From the NCBI GenBank assembly GCA_003445715.1, contig DMCS01000071.1, positions 1 through 14,748 on the forward strand: a stretch of 14,748 bases of DNA, read 5' to 3'. The translations under genes and the position numbers were made by a program. Below the pieces are notes generated by a model. It had not been told where the DNA came from and made no database searches. It saw only the letters and a list, made by a program, of their open reading frames with translations. The first letter of the stretch is position 1. Each line of letters begins with the position of its first letter. Source of the DNA: Candidatus Mesolinea sp. (GTDB taxonomy: Bacteria > Chloroflexota > Anaerolineae > Anaerolineales > Anaerolineaceae). Shown here in pieces: positions 1 through 7,615 of the stretch.

Positions 1-17
1 ATACCCACAGAGTTTGC

Positions 18-1070
18 TCAGTCCGCTAGCAGATATGCTAACACCCACTGGGTTGTAGCCAGCAGTGCGTCGTGATGGGTGCGCTCATAATGATGCGAGC
101 TATCCACGCCCGGTCCGATGAGCGCCGCAGCTGCCGGCCCGCCGGCATGCCAATATGCAGTGGCATCCGAGCCGTAATGGGGGTAGATATCTGTCTTATA
201 GGGGATCCCATAGGCTTCGGCTAAGCCGCGCAGCTTTTGGCTCAGCCCGGCGTGATACGGTCCGCCGCTATCTTTGAGGCACAAGGTAGCATGAAATTCA
301 TCTGAGGATTGCCCCTCACCCATGGCAGCCATGTCCACTGCCACAAATTCCTCCACGCTCGCAGGGATCTCGGCTGCACCGCCATGCCCAACCTCCTCAA
401 AGTTGCTGAAAAGGATGCAAGTGGTATGGGCTGGCTGCAGCCCAGCAGTTTGCAGCGCTTGCAGCGCCGCCACAAGCACCGCTGCGCAAGCCTTATCATC
501 CAAATGGCGCGAGCGCACAAAGCCGTTGGTGCGCTCCACGCGTGGGTCAAACGCCACAAAATCACCCACCTCAATGCCCAAGTTTTGTGTTTCCTCAGCG
601 TTGGTAGTGCGCGCATCCAGGCGCACTTCCATGTTCTCCGCGTCGCGCTTGGCGTCTTTGACGTCTTTATAAACATGCACGGAGGCATGGTTGGGCAGCA
701 GGCTGCCGCGGACGGTGCCGGCAGCTTGCGTGAATACCGAGCAGCCCTCACCCTCCAACGAACCCCATGCAAAACCGCCGATGGCGGTCAGCGCTAGCCG
801 GCCGTTAGGCTTAATGCTCTTGACCATGGCACCCAGTGTATCCACATGCGCGGTCAAGGCGCGCACAGGCTCGGCTTCCGGTCCAGGCAGGGTGGCGAGC
901 AAAGCCCCTTTGCGCGTGCGGCGCAAGCTGAGGCTTGGCAAAGCCGCAAGCGTCTCCTGCACCAGCGCGAGAGCCCGCTCAGTGTAGCCTGTTGGGCTGG
1001 GTGTGTTGAGCAGGCGCACCAGGAAGTCTTCTAAGAAAGTGTTATCAATCTTGGGTAAAGGTGAGTTCAT
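18..1070 (-). CDS. M42-family zinc metallo-aminopeptidase
   Basis: This 350-residue protein is a probable cytoplasmic dinuclear-metal aminopeptidase of the M42 (glutamyl aminopeptidase / 'endoglucanase M') family. The expected landmarks appear in order: AHVD at residues 74-77 (first metal His and catalytic Asp), RHLDDK at 188-193 (bridging Asp), NFEEVGHG at 223-230 (catalytic Glu pair), VDMAAMG near 245-251 (metal Asp), and a late SSHHYERTH at 324-332 (last metal His). The late block resembles the M42 subfamily found beside NAGGN osmoprotectant synthesis genes, but no such genes lie in this window, so that assignment is only a possibility. The start ATG overlaps the stop of the upstream thioesterase by four bases (ATGA), implying translational coupling. 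The gene is complete, and its length is usual for the family. Confidence 0.9.
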   Translation of the reverse strand: MNSPLPKIDNTFLEDFLVRLLNTPSPTGYTERALALVQETLAALPSLSLRRTRKGALLATLPGPEAEPVRALTAHVDTLGAMVKSIKPNGRLALTAIGGFAWGSLEGEGCSVFTQAAGTVRGSLLPNHASVHVYKDVKDAKRDAENMEVRLDARTTNAEETQNLGIEVGDFVAFDPRVERTNGFVRSRHLDDKACAAVLVAALQALQTAGLQPAHTTCILFSNFEEVGHGGAAEIPASVEEFVAVDMAAMGEGQSSDEFHATLCLKDSGGPYHAGLSQKLRGLAEAYGIPYKTDIYPHYGSDATAYWHAGGPAAAALIGPGVDSSHHYERTHHDALLATTQWVLAYLLAD

Positions 1071-1522
1071 GCTAAAAAGTCCTCTCTATGTTCAAATTCA
1101 GCCAACTTGCGCCGCCATTCCTCGGGCACGGGGCGCGAATGCCCTGCTTGTTGGTCATAAGCCACCATCACCACTTCACCGCGCGCAAAGACAGCCTCGC
1201 CTCGGGCATCTTCTACTTGAAAGCGAAAGCGCAAGCTCTTGCTGCCGATCTGGCTGACCATAATACCTACGCGCACAGCTTGTCCGTATTGGATAGGGGC
1301 AACGTAATCGCACTTCACTGAAGCCACAACCATGCCCATATTCTCTACGGTTTTGCCATCCCAAATGCCGCTGGCTTGATAGTAGCCGGTGCGCGCCGTC
1401 TCCACATACTCCAGCACAGCAATGTTATTGACGTGCCGCTGCGGGTCCAAGTCGGCATAGCGCACGGCGATGGAGGCGTAGAAGTTGAATTTCTCAGGGT
1501 AGGATGGAGGAATGCTGGTCAT
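1067..1522 (-). CDS. Acyl-CoA thioesterase, 4HBT/hotdog fold
   Basis: This 151-residue single hotdog-domain protein of the 4-hydroxybenzoyl-CoA thioesterase (YbgC/FadM-like) group probably hydrolyses an acyl-CoA or acyl-ACP thioester in the cytoplasm. The signature RYADLDPQRHVNN (residues 21-33) holds the expected catalytic Asp (D26) before the conserved HVNN. It is followed by the helix sequence LEYVETAR and the strand block VKCDYVAPIQYG, all typical of the family. The stop codon overlaps the start of the M42 peptidase gene (ATGA), so the two are probably co-translated. The hdeD paralogue ends 65 bases upstream and may belong to the same transcript. The ribosome-binding site before ATG 1522 is weak (GAGAG about 8 bases upstream). 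Substrate cannot be inferred. Confidence 0.88.
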   Translation of the reverse strand: MTSIPPSYPEKFNFYASIAVRYADLDPQRHVNNIAVLEYVETARTGYYQASGIWDGKTVENMGMVVASVKCDYVAPIQYGQAVRVGIMVSQIGSKSLRFRFQVEDARGEAVFARGEVVMVAYDQQAGHSRPVPEEWRRKLAEFEHREDFLA

Positions 1523-1587
1523 AGTGTTTCTCTCATCTGGAATAATTTTCAGGGATTAACTCCGGTACGGTGCTCTTAAAAGGCAGC

Positions 1588-2142
1588 CTAAGGCAAGAAT
1601 TCCTCAAAAAATTTACGCATCCTAAAAGCAAAATAAATCAAGAGGGCGCCATCAATCAAGGCAAAGATGCCGAACAAGATTGGGAGCGCCAAGGCTGCTT
1701 CAGAGGCATTGACTAATAACCAAATGCCGATGATGGTGCTCAAAATGCCCAAGACAATCGCACCGGCACCATCGCCTTGAACACCGCGCACGATATCTAA
1801 GATGCCAATGAGGATACCTTGGATTGCAATGATGATCACTAAGGTTGTGGTGAGTATGAGGGAGCTAAGCATTGGCTGAGCTAAAACTAAGATGCCTGCT
1901 ACGATACCCAGAATACCACTCAGGAGAGACCAAGGCCGAGGCGCTAGCCCAGAATGGGTAAAAATTCGGATGAGTGAGAAAATGCCCACGATCAGCCAAT
2001 AAACCCCTAAAAAGACAACAATGACGGCAAGCGTCCCGGCAGGTTGACTGATGAGTAAAATTCCCAAGATAATCGTGGTAATTCCTTCCAACAATAACAG
2101 CCACCATAAATCTGGGGTTCGCCTTCGTGTTTGATCTTCCAT
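1588..2142 (-). CDS. HdeD-family (DUF308) membrane protein, copy 1
   Basis: This 184-residue, very hydrophobic protein has about six predicted transmembrane segments (roughly residues 12-32, 36-60, 70-88, 92-115, 126-146 and 150-172) and short charged tails. The repeated glycine-rich pairs, such as LEGITTIILGILL, VYWLIVGIF and GILGIVAGILVL, together with DIVRGVQGDGAG at 116-127, are typical of HdeD/DUF308 proteins. In Escherichia coli, HdeD is linked to acid resistance at high cell density, but the biochemical role of the family is unknown. AGGAGG lies 6 bases before the ATG and fixes the start. A second gene of exactly the same codon length and clear similarity lies at 2576-3130. The two probably arose by duplication. 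Confidence 0.88.
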   Translation of the reverse strand: MEDQTRRRTPDLWWLLLLEGITTIILGILLISQPAGTLAVIVVFLGVYWLIVGIFSLIRIFTHSGLAPRPWSLLSGILGIVAGILVLAQPMLSSLILTTTLVIIIAIQGILIGILDIVRGVQGDGAGAIVLGILSTIIGIWLLVNASEAALALPILFGIFALIDGALLIYFAFRMRKFFEEFLP

Positions 2143-2166
2143 TTTTATCCTCCTACCTTATAAATT

Positions 2167-2190
2167 TGTTGATAAACTATTATATCAACA
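2167..2190. promoter_or_regulatory. Palindrome overlapping the -10 of hdeD copy 1
   Basis: Perfect 8-base arms TGTTGATA and TATCAACA are separated by 8 bases and lie 25-48 bases upstream of the hdeD copy 1 start. On the minus strand the left arm and spacer include a consensus -10 TATAAT (2184-2179). No good -35 lies at normal spacing; the nearest TTGATA is 21 bases away. A repressor or activator site over the promoter is the simplest reading, but the protein that binds it is unknown. Confidence 0.45.
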
Positions 2191-2575
2191 TACTTTTAGC
2201 AGAGATATCAAGCCTATAAAATTCATCTATGCACCTATGTTCCCCCTAAAACTGCTCGTCTCCTGAGTGCGTAGCCTGCCCCTAGGGTACCATGCACAAC
2301 GGAAGCTAAGCCCAATTTCCCTTGTTAGCCCAAAACATACTCCTATTAAGCTTTAGTTATCTTAAACCGTGCTGGGTCTTAGAGGTATTTAGCAATCAAG
2401 TATTACCCACATAACAGATGTTTTGAATTTTGATAATTTAGATATATTGGTTTTTTGCTACCGAAAAGCATTATTTAATTAAAGGAGGGCGATAAGTGCA
2501 CAGCATAAGAAGCCCTCCTTATAAAGCAACGATTAATTGTTGAGATCAGCCTTGAAAGGCAAAAAGTTTATGTGT
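2191..2575. other. Non-coding gap between the two hdeD copies
   Basis: This is the long part of the spacer between the paralogues. No open frame with coding character was seen on either strand, and no tRNA or repeat array. Its only clear structure is the inverted repeat at 2482-2520, listed separately. Confidence 0.5.
2482..2520 (-). terminator. Possible terminator of hdeD copy 2
   Basis: Inverted repeat with arms AAGGAGGGC (2482-2490) and GCCCTCCTT (2512-2520), 9 perfect base pairs around a 21-base loop, lying 56 bases downstream of the copy 2 stop on the minus strand. The minus-strand continuation is TTTAATTAAATAATG, only moderately T-rich. The long loop makes it a weaker candidate than a classic intrinsic terminator. 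Confidence 0.45.
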
Positions 2576-3130
2576 TTATGACTCAGCTTTTTTAATCTCA
2601 CTATGAACCCTAATGGCAAAGTAAATAAGGAACCCTCCACCAATTAATCCAAAGATGCCTAATATGCTTGGTAAAACAATGGCGCCTGCAAGCGGGTTAA
2701 GCAATAACCAAATTCCTATCAAAATGCTCAAGATGCCAAAAATTACAGCGCCAATGCCATCCCCTTGAACTCCCCGAGCGATTTCCATTATACCCATTGC
2801 AATACCAATGATAGCAATTATCGTTGTTAAAGTTGCAGATATTATTGTTGCACTTAACAAAGGTTGCCCCAACACAACGATACCTGCTACGATACCTAAA
2901 ATGCCAATTATCAGGGACCAAAACCATGGCGCTTTTCCGGGTTTAGTAAAAATTCGAACGATTGAAAGGATCCCCTCAATAAGCCAGTAAACGCCTATGA
3001 ACATGAGAATCACTCCGGTTGTACTTACAGGCTGGGTTATGAGTAACAACCCTAAGATAACCGTGGCAATTCCCTCCAATAAAACTATCCACCACAAATC
3101 TGAAAGTTTATTTTGAGATTGAATTTCCAT
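2576..3130 (-). CDS. HdeD-family (DUF308) membrane protein, copy 2
   Basis: Paralogue of the gene at 1588-2142, also 184 residues, with the same order of about six membrane segments. The same landmarks recur: LWWIVLLEG near the N-terminus, VYWLIEGI, ILGIVAGIVVLGQP, and ARGVQGDGIGA in the middle. A longer frame runs upstream to 3178, but the ATG at 3130 is chosen because AAAGGAG lies about 7 bases before it, because the protein then aligns end to end with copy 1, and because the -10 element sits at 3167-3172, inside the longer version. The gene is noticeably more AT-rich than copy 1, so the two have drifted or were acquired separately. The precise function of HdeD proteins is unknown. Confidence 0.88.
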   Translation of the reverse strand: MEIQSQNKLSDLWWIVLLEGIATVILGLLLITQPVSTTGVILMFIGVYWLIEGILSIVRIFTKPGKAPWFWSLIIGILGIVAGIVVLGQPLLSATIISATLTTIIAIIGIAMGIMEIARGVQGDGIGAVIFGILSILIGIWLLLNPLAGAIVLPSILGIFGLIGGGFLIYFAIRVHSEIKKAES

Positions 3131-3166
3131 TTTAGTTCTCCTTTTATGAAAGTTTGAATATTCTAT

Positions 3167-3172
3167 ATTATA
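3167..3172 (-). promoter_or_regulatory. -10 element of hdeD copy 2
   Basis: Perfect TATAAT on the minus strand, preceded by GTTG. It starts 37 bases upstream of the ATG, exactly the same offset as the TATAAT of hdeD copy 1. The surrounding sequence (AAAGT, GTTG, TATAAT, then about 30 bases to the ribosome-binding site) also matches copy 1. As there, no convincing -35 hexamer is present. Confidence 0.5.
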
Positions 3173-3238
3173 CAACACTTTAATCTATAATTGTTTTTCT
3201 AATAATGCATGTCATTACTCGATTTCCTTCTTCTCCGT

Positions 3239-3244
3239 TACAAT
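3239..3244 (+). promoter_or_regulatory. Possible -10 for a nearly leaderless ccrM transcript
   Basis: TACAAT ends nine bases before the ATG at 3254, and no Shine-Dalgarno sequence lies in between. If this is the -10, transcription would begin within a few bases of the start codon. The -35 region (around 3214-3219, ATTACT) is poor. This is a tentative reading. Confidence 0.25.
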
Positions 3245-3253
3245 ACTATCATC

Positions 3254-4348
3254 ATGGAAAATCCGCTGGCACCGTGGCTCGATCAGGTCATTTTAGGGGA
3301 TTGCCGTGAGGTGTTGCCCACATTACCAGAAGAATCTGTCGACCTGATTTTCGCGGACCCACCGTATAACTTGCAGCTTAGTTCAGACCTTTGGCGGCCC
3401 AACGTCACCCGCGTGGAGGGTGTGCGAGAACGCTGGGATAAATTCGAGAACTATGCGGCTTATGACGCCTTCACGCAAGAGTGGCTCAGCGCCTGCCGGC
3501 GGGTACTCAAGCCCACGGGTACACTTTGGGTGATTGGCACTTATCACAATATCTTCCGCATTGGGCGCATTCTGCAAGACTTAGAGTTTTGGATTCTGAA
3601 TGACGTTGTGTGGATCAAGTCTAACCCGATGCCTAACTTCCGTGGTGTGCGCTTTAGCAATGCGCATGAGACGCTCATTTGGGCGCAAAAGATTATGGGC
3701 GCCAAGTACACCTTCAACTATCACGCCATGAAAGCGCTCAACGAAGACCTGCAGATGCGCTCGGATTGGTACCTCCCCATTTGCAAGGGCAGCGAGCGCC
3801 TCAGAGAAGGCGGGCATAAGCTGCACCCCACCCAAAAGCCAGAAGCCCTGCTTTATCGCGTACTGCTCGCTTCCACCAATCCGGGCGACGTGGTGCTGGA
3901 TCCCTTTTTTGGCACGGGCACAACCGGGGCTATGGCTAAAAAGCTGCAGCGGCATTTTATTGGCATCGAGATTGACGAACATTACGTCCAGCGCGCCCGC
4001 GAACGCGTTGCGCAATATGTGCAGCTTGAGTTCAACGCACCGTTATATTACACGCCCAACCCGCGAAACTTAAACCGCGTGCCCTTCGGAACCTTAGTCG
4101 AGCAGGGTTACCTGCAGCCCGGCGATGCCCTCTTTTGGGGCGCAGAGGGAGAAACCAAAGCCACTGTACTAGCGGATGGTTCGCTGATATGCAATGGCGA
4201 GCGCGGCTCTATTCATCAAATCGCACGCGTTTTGCGTGGAGGTCCAGCCAATGGCTGGACACTCTGGTATTATTGGGATGCGGAAACCCAGTCGCGACAG
4301 CCTATCGACCGGCTGCGCGCAAAATATCGTGACGAGCTCAAGAATTAA
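3254..4348 (+). CDS. ccrM: CcrM/HinfI-type GANTC adenine-N6 DNA methyltransferase
   Basis: This 364-residue enzyme is expected to transfer a methyl group from S-adenosylmethionine to adenine in GANTC. The motif order is that of beta-class methyltransferases: catalytic DPPY at 35-38 (in DLIFADPPYNLQL), KSNPMPNF at 122-129, HPTQKPEALLYRV at 191-203, then the AdoMet-binding DPFFGTGTTG at 216-225 and FIGIEID near 235-241. Residues from about 262 form the C-terminal DNA-recognition domain of CcrM, with NRVPFGTLVEQG, ADGSL, GSIHQIARVLRG and NGWTLWYY. Length matches Caulobacter CcrM (358) and M.HinfI (359). An ATG at 3209 is in frame, but the one at 3254 fits the family N-terminus better; neither has a good ribosome-binding site. 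No restriction endonuclease gene is adjacent, so it appears solitary. GANTC specificity is inferred from similarity. Confidence 0.9.
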   Translation: MENPLAPWLDQVILGDCREVLPTLPEESVDLIFADPPYNLQLSSDLWRPNVTRVEGVRERWDKFENYAAYDAFTQEWLSACRRVLKPTGTLWVIGTYHNIFRIGRILQDLEFWILNDVVWIKSNPMPNFRGVRFSNAHETLIWAQKIMGAKYTFNYHAMKALNEDLQMRSDWYLPICKGSERLREGGHKLHPTQKPEALLYRVLLASTNPGDVVLDPFFGTGTTGAMAKKLQRHFIGIEIDEHYVQRARERVAQYVQLEFNAPLYYTPNPRNLNRVPFGTLVEQGYLQPGDALFWGAEGETKATVLADGSLICNGERGSIHQIARVLRGGPANGWTLWYYWDAETQSRQPIDRLRAKYRDELKN

Positions 4349-4393
4349 GATTCTTGAAAAAAATTATCAATCGAAATGAAATGAAAGGACTTT

Positions 4394-6166
4394 ATGAACA
4401 CTAAACTAACCTATTCGCAATCCCCATGGAGCTTGGACGACCTGTTTAAGGGTTTCGACGACCCCGCTATCGAGGCGACTTACCAAAAGCTGGAAGCCCA
4501 CGTGGCAGAGTTTGAGAAATATCGCAGCACACTGACGTCTGATATAAGCGAGCAAAAGTTTATGGAAGTGGTCAAGAGCTTGGAGGCGATGGAGAAACTC
4601 GGCCACAAGATTTACGGCTTTGCCCAGCTTTCTTTCGCTGCCGACACCCAGAACCAGAAGGCACTGATTGCCTTAGCGCGCATCCAGCAGTTCGCAGCCG
4701 AACTCTCCAACCGGACGCTGTTTTTTAGCCTATGGTGGAAAGGATTGGATGATGCCAATGCTGAGCGCTTGCTGGCAGCCAGTGGGGATTACCGCTATTG
4801 GTTAGAACAGATGCGCCATTTCAAGCCCTACACTCTCAGCGAGCCCGAAGAAAAGGTAATCAATATCAAGAACGTCACGGGTTGGAATGCGCTCAACACG
4901 CTTTACGACTCAATCACCAACCGTTATGTCTTTCACCTCGAGGTGGATGGGGAGACCAAGGAACTCACCCGCGGCGAGCTGATGACCTACGTGCACCACC
5001 CTGACCCCGACCTGCGCGCCCGCGCGTATCAGGAACTCTATCGCGTCTATGGGAATGAAGCACCTATCTTGGGGCAGATCTACCAAAATCTGGTGCGGGA
5101 CTGGCGCAACGAGAACCTCGGTTTGCGCGGCTTTGCCAGCCCTATCTCCGTGCGCAACCTGTACAATGACATCCCCGATCCAGTCGTGGATACGCTCATC
5201 GAGGTCACACGCCAGAATTTGGACGTCTTCCAGCGCTACTTCAGGCACAAAGCTAAGAAATTAGACGTGGAGAAGCTGCGCCGTTATGATGTTTACGCGC
5301 CGGTTTCCAGCTCCAACAAAGAATATAGCTTTGCACAAGCTGCCGAGCTGACCTTTGAAGCTTATGAGCGCTTTGATCACGAATTTGCAGCCAAAGCCCA
5401 GCGTGTGTTTGATGACCAACATATCGATAGTGAAGTACGCAAAGGGAAGATGGGCGGTGCGTTTTGCTCCACCATCTTGCCTGAGCTGACCCCTTGGGTG
5501 CTGCTTAACTACCAGGGGCGTGCCGATGACGTTTCGACCATGGCACACGAGCTGGGCCACGCGGTGCACTCCATGATGGCAGAGCACCACCCGCTCTTTA
5601 CCCAACACGCCTGCCTGCCTCTGGCAGAGACGGCTTCAACCTTTGGCGAGATGATCCTCACCGATCTGCTCCTCGAGCGCGAAACTGACCCTCAGGAAAT
5701 TGAGGCGATTCTTTTCCGACAGCTGGACGATGCCTTTGCCACCATCCTGCGCCAGGTGTATTTCGCCATTTTCGAGCGCGATGCGCATGAGAAGATCGTC
5801 AAAGACGCCTCAGTAGACGAGCTTTCAGAGCTGTACTTGGAGAACCTTAAGGAAGAATTTGGCGAAGCGGTCGAGCTTTCGGAGGAATTCAAGTACGAAT
5901 GGGTCTCCATCCCGCATATTTACGGCACACCTTTTTATGTGTATGCCTATGCTTTTGGGCAGCTGCTGGTTTTTGCCCTTTACAAACGCTACCAGGAAGA
6001 AGGCGAGAGCTTCAAACCCAAGTATCTGCGCATCCTCTCGGCTGGCGGGTCGGTTGCACCGGTCAAGCTTTTAGCGGAGGCTGGCATCGACGTGACCCAA
6101 GCGGAATTTTGGCAGGGCGGCTATGACATTATCGCTGGCATGGTCAGCCGGCTGGAAAGCTTGTAG
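4394..6166 (+). CDS. pepF: Oligoendopeptidase F, M3 family
   Basis: This 590-residue cytoplasmic zinc metallopeptidase is expected to cleave short peptides. The zinc motif HELGH is at 385-389 (His385, Glu386, His389), and the third ligand is probably Glu412 in LAETASTFGE. The preceding GKMGGAFCS and PWVLLNYQG (351-374), and the late block IPHIYGTPFYVYAYAFGQLL, are characteristic of the PepF/oligoendopeptidase branch of M3. The helical N-terminal half (1-340) forms the channel wall in known structures. AAAGGA lies 4 bases before the start ATG. The gene follows ccrM by 45 bases on the same strand and could be cotranscribed, though no functional link between the two is evident. The sequence is complete and has the family's usual length. 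Confidence 0.93.
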   Translation: MNTKLTYSQSPWSLDDLFKGFDDPAIEATYQKLEAHVAEFEKYRSTLTSDISEQKFMEVVKSLEAMEKLGHKIYGFAQLSFAADTQNQKALIALARIQQFAAELSNRTLFFSLWWKGLDDANAERLLAASGDYRYWLEQMRHFKPYTLSEPEEKVINIKNVTGWNALNTLYDSITNRYVFHLEVDGETKELTRGELMTYVHHPDPDLRARAYQELYRVYGNEAPILGQIYQNLVRDWRNENLGLRGFASPISVRNLYNDIPDPVVDTLIEVTRQNLDVFQRYFRHKAKKLDVEKLRRYDVYAPVSSSNKEYSFAQAAELTFEAYERFDHEFAAKAQRVFDDQHIDSEVRKGKMGGAFCSTILPELTPWVLLNYQGRADDVSTMAHELGHAVHSMMAEHHPLFTQHACLPLAETASTFGEMILTDLLLERETDPQEIEAILFRQLDDAFATILRQVYFAIFERDAHEKIVKDASVDELSELYLENLKEEFGEAVELSEEFKYEWVSIPHIYGTPFYVYAYAFGQLLVFALYKRYQEEGESFKPKYLRILSAGGSVAPVKLLAEAGIDVTQAEFWQGGYDIIAGMVSRLESL

Positions 6167-6188
6167 ACTTTTTATTGATACATAACGA

Positions 6189-6214
6189 ACAGAGCACCCC
6201 AACGGGTGCTCTGT
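6189..6214. terminator. Hairpin between convergent pepF and metF
   Basis: Perfect 11-base-pair stem (arms 6189-6199 and 6204-6214, core GAGCACCC/GGGTGCTC) with a four-base CAAC loop, 22 bases after the pepF stop and 17 bases after the metF stop. The plus-strand tail GTGTTTGCTT is only partly T-rich. Placement between convergent genes fits a bidirectional terminator. Confidence 0.65.
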
Positions 6215-6231
6215 GTTTGCTTAGCATCTGT

Positions 6232-7131
6232 CTAAGCCGCATTCTTTGGGGTATTTTCCGCCTCGAGCACGTTCTGGATGGCGTCGCTGATGCGCGTGGC
6301 GGTCTCTACGTTGTTCATGGTGTAGAGGTGGATGCCGCGCACGTCGTGGTCGATCAGGTCCATAATCTGTTCGGTAGCGTAAAAGATGCCAGCATCAAAC
6401 AGCGCTTTGGGGTTATCGCTGTAGCGGCTGAAGAGGCGCGAAAGCTTAGCAGGCACGCTGGCACCGCTGAGCGCCACGGTGCGCTCGATCTGGCGCAGGT
6501 TGGTGATGGGCATGATGCCTGCCTCGATGGGCACGTTAATCCCGGCGCGCTCGGCTTTCTCGCGGAAGGTGTAAAACTTGTCATTATCGAAAAACAGCTG
6601 GGTGATCAGGTGGTCAACGCCGCTGTCAATCTTAATTTTCAGGTTTTCGATATCCTGCTCAAGCGATTCTGCTTGGTAGTGTCCCTCGGGGTAACAGGCG
6701 CCCAAGAGGTTAAAACTAGAATCGTATTTCTTGATGAAGGCAGCTAAGTCGCTGGCGTGTTTGAAGTCTTCTTTAACCGTCATCGTGGGGGTGATATCCC
6801 CGCGCAGCACCAAGATGTTCTGTAACTGATTGGCTTTGAGGCGCTCTAACGTGTCGATAATCTCATCGCGGCTTAAGCTCACGCAGGTGAGGTGCGCCAC
6901 GGGCTCAATGTGATAGGTAGTCAGGATGAGCGAGGCGATCTCGATGGTTTTATCGCGCTGGGCTTGGCTGCCGCCAGCCCCATACGTCACGCTGATAAAA
7001 TCGGCAGGGATGCCGCGCAGCCGCAGCAGGGTGTTATAGATCGTGTTGTAAGGAGAATCTTTTTTGGGCGGAAAAATCTCCAATGAAAACAGGGTCTTTT
7101 TATGGTCAAATAACTTGGTGATGTTCATCAT
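6232..7131 (-). CDS. metF: Methylenetetrahydrofolate reductase
   Basis: This flavoprotein is expected to reduce 5,10-methylene-THF to 5-methyl-THF for methionine synthesis, or to act in the methyl branch of one-carbon metabolism. The protein (299 residues from the chosen start) carries FSLEIFPPK near the N-terminus with the catalytic Glu, ISVTYGAGGS, HLTCVSLSRDEI, NILVLRGD, GACYPEGH, and ITQLFFDNDKF, all in family order for a TIM-barrel MetF. The upstream GTG at 7137 is also in frame, but GGGAG at 7142-7138 is better placed for ATG 7131 or 7128. No zinc-finger partner (MetV) or methionine synthase is adjacent. The gene is transcribed towards pepF. I see no S-box or other known riboswitch in its leader. 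Confidence 0.93.
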   Translation of the reverse strand: MMNITKLFDHKKTLFSLEIFPPKKDSPYNTIYNTLLRLRGIPADFISVTYGAGGSQAQRDKTIEIASLILTTYHIEPVAHLTCVSLSRDEIIDTLERLKANQLQNILVLRGDITPTMTVKEDFKHASDLAAFIKKYDSSFNLLGACYPEGHYQAESLEQDIENLKIKIDSGVDHLITQLFFDNDKFYTFREKAERAGINVPIEAGIMPITNLRQIERTVALSGASVPAKLSRLFSRYSDNPKALFDAGIFYATEQIMDLIDHDVRGIHLYTMNNVETATRISDAIQNVLEAENTPKNAA

Positions 7132-7251
7132 ACACACTCCCGAATAGCTAATTTTAACCCGATTTGGTACAGACGGCGATGCAGCGAATGATAAAGTTTA
7201 GACGAAAGGCGATCACTCACTGGTTATATCTATTTGTTGCCCTATCCCTGA

Positions 7252-7306
7252 CCCTTCCCCAGCGGATTGGGGAATTTTGCATCTGCTTATTTTCGCTGGG
7301 GAAGGG
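7252..7306. repeat. Inverted repeat A (13-base perfect arms)
   Basis: Arms CCCTTCCCCAGCG (7252-7264) and CGCTGGGGAAGGG (7294-7306) are perfectly complementary and separated by 29 bases. The right arm shares its last six bases with the left arm of the next hairpin, so the two structures exclude each other when fully formed. Confidence 0.7.
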
Positions 7307-7355
7307 AAGATCTTTGAAAAACAGGGCTTCGCCCTATTTTTCAAACTTTTCCTTC
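7301..7355. repeat. Inverted repeat B (long hairpin with a TTC loop)
   Basis: The core stem pairs 7313-7327 with 7331-7345 (ends AGGGC/GCCCT) around a three-base loop, 15 positions with one mismatch. The outer parts GAAGGGAAG (7301-7309) and CTTTTCCTTC (7346-7355) extend it with small imperfections. It may be a terminator-like or REP-like element; no strong T-tract follows on either strand. Confidence 0.7.
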
Positions 7356-7615
7356 TTCATTAGCGAGAATTCTTGTGATGCTACTGGCAATGCAATTTTG
7401 AAATGGAAGTCCAGCAGTGTAGGGTTTTTGCCATCAGTGCTCAACCTTTCACAAGTCTAAACAGGCTACCAGTACATTTAGGAACAAAACAATGGGTCGT
7501 GGCAGTTCTTCTGTCCTGCTCCGCACCGAAATCTCAAAGCGCGTCCTGCCGGCTGCCGCTCATCAATGGTTATGGTATATTTTAGCTACACAATCGCAAC
7601 TGGGAGCTTAACTTT

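Larger units (their letters stand above)
7132..7615. other. Non-coding region between divergent metF and kinase genes
   Basis: These 484 bases hold no frame with coding character. A 98-codon frame on the plus strand starts from TTG, lacks a ribosome-binding site and reads through the hairpins. The clear content is two overlapping inverted repeats (7252-7306 and 7301-7355). The far end carries the promoter area and ribosome-binding site of the kinase gene at 7616. Confidence 0.55.

Noticed and set aside
309..797. Long plus-strand frame opposite the M42 peptidase gene
   Set aside because: Antisense to a protein with all family motifs; no ribosome-binding site and no recognisable domain.
4339..4356. 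Hairpin CAAGAAT/ATTCTTG at the ccrM stop codon, as a terminator
   Set aside because: AT-rich 7-base stem followed by A rather than T on the plus strand; more likely chance, and pepF may be cotranscribed.
6175..6747. 190-codon plus-strand frame opposite metF
   Set aside because: Shadow of the metF coding strand; it starts in the terminator hairpin region and has no recognisable motifs.
7132..7380. SAM-type riboswitch in the metF leader
   Set aside because: The hairpins there do not show the conserved S-box core that I would expect, and they lie over 120 bases from the metF start with no terminator-like T-tract between.
7164..7460. 98-codon plus-strand frame in the gap before the kinase operon
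   Set aside because: TTG start, no ribosome-binding site, reads through two hairpins, and its composition does not look coding.
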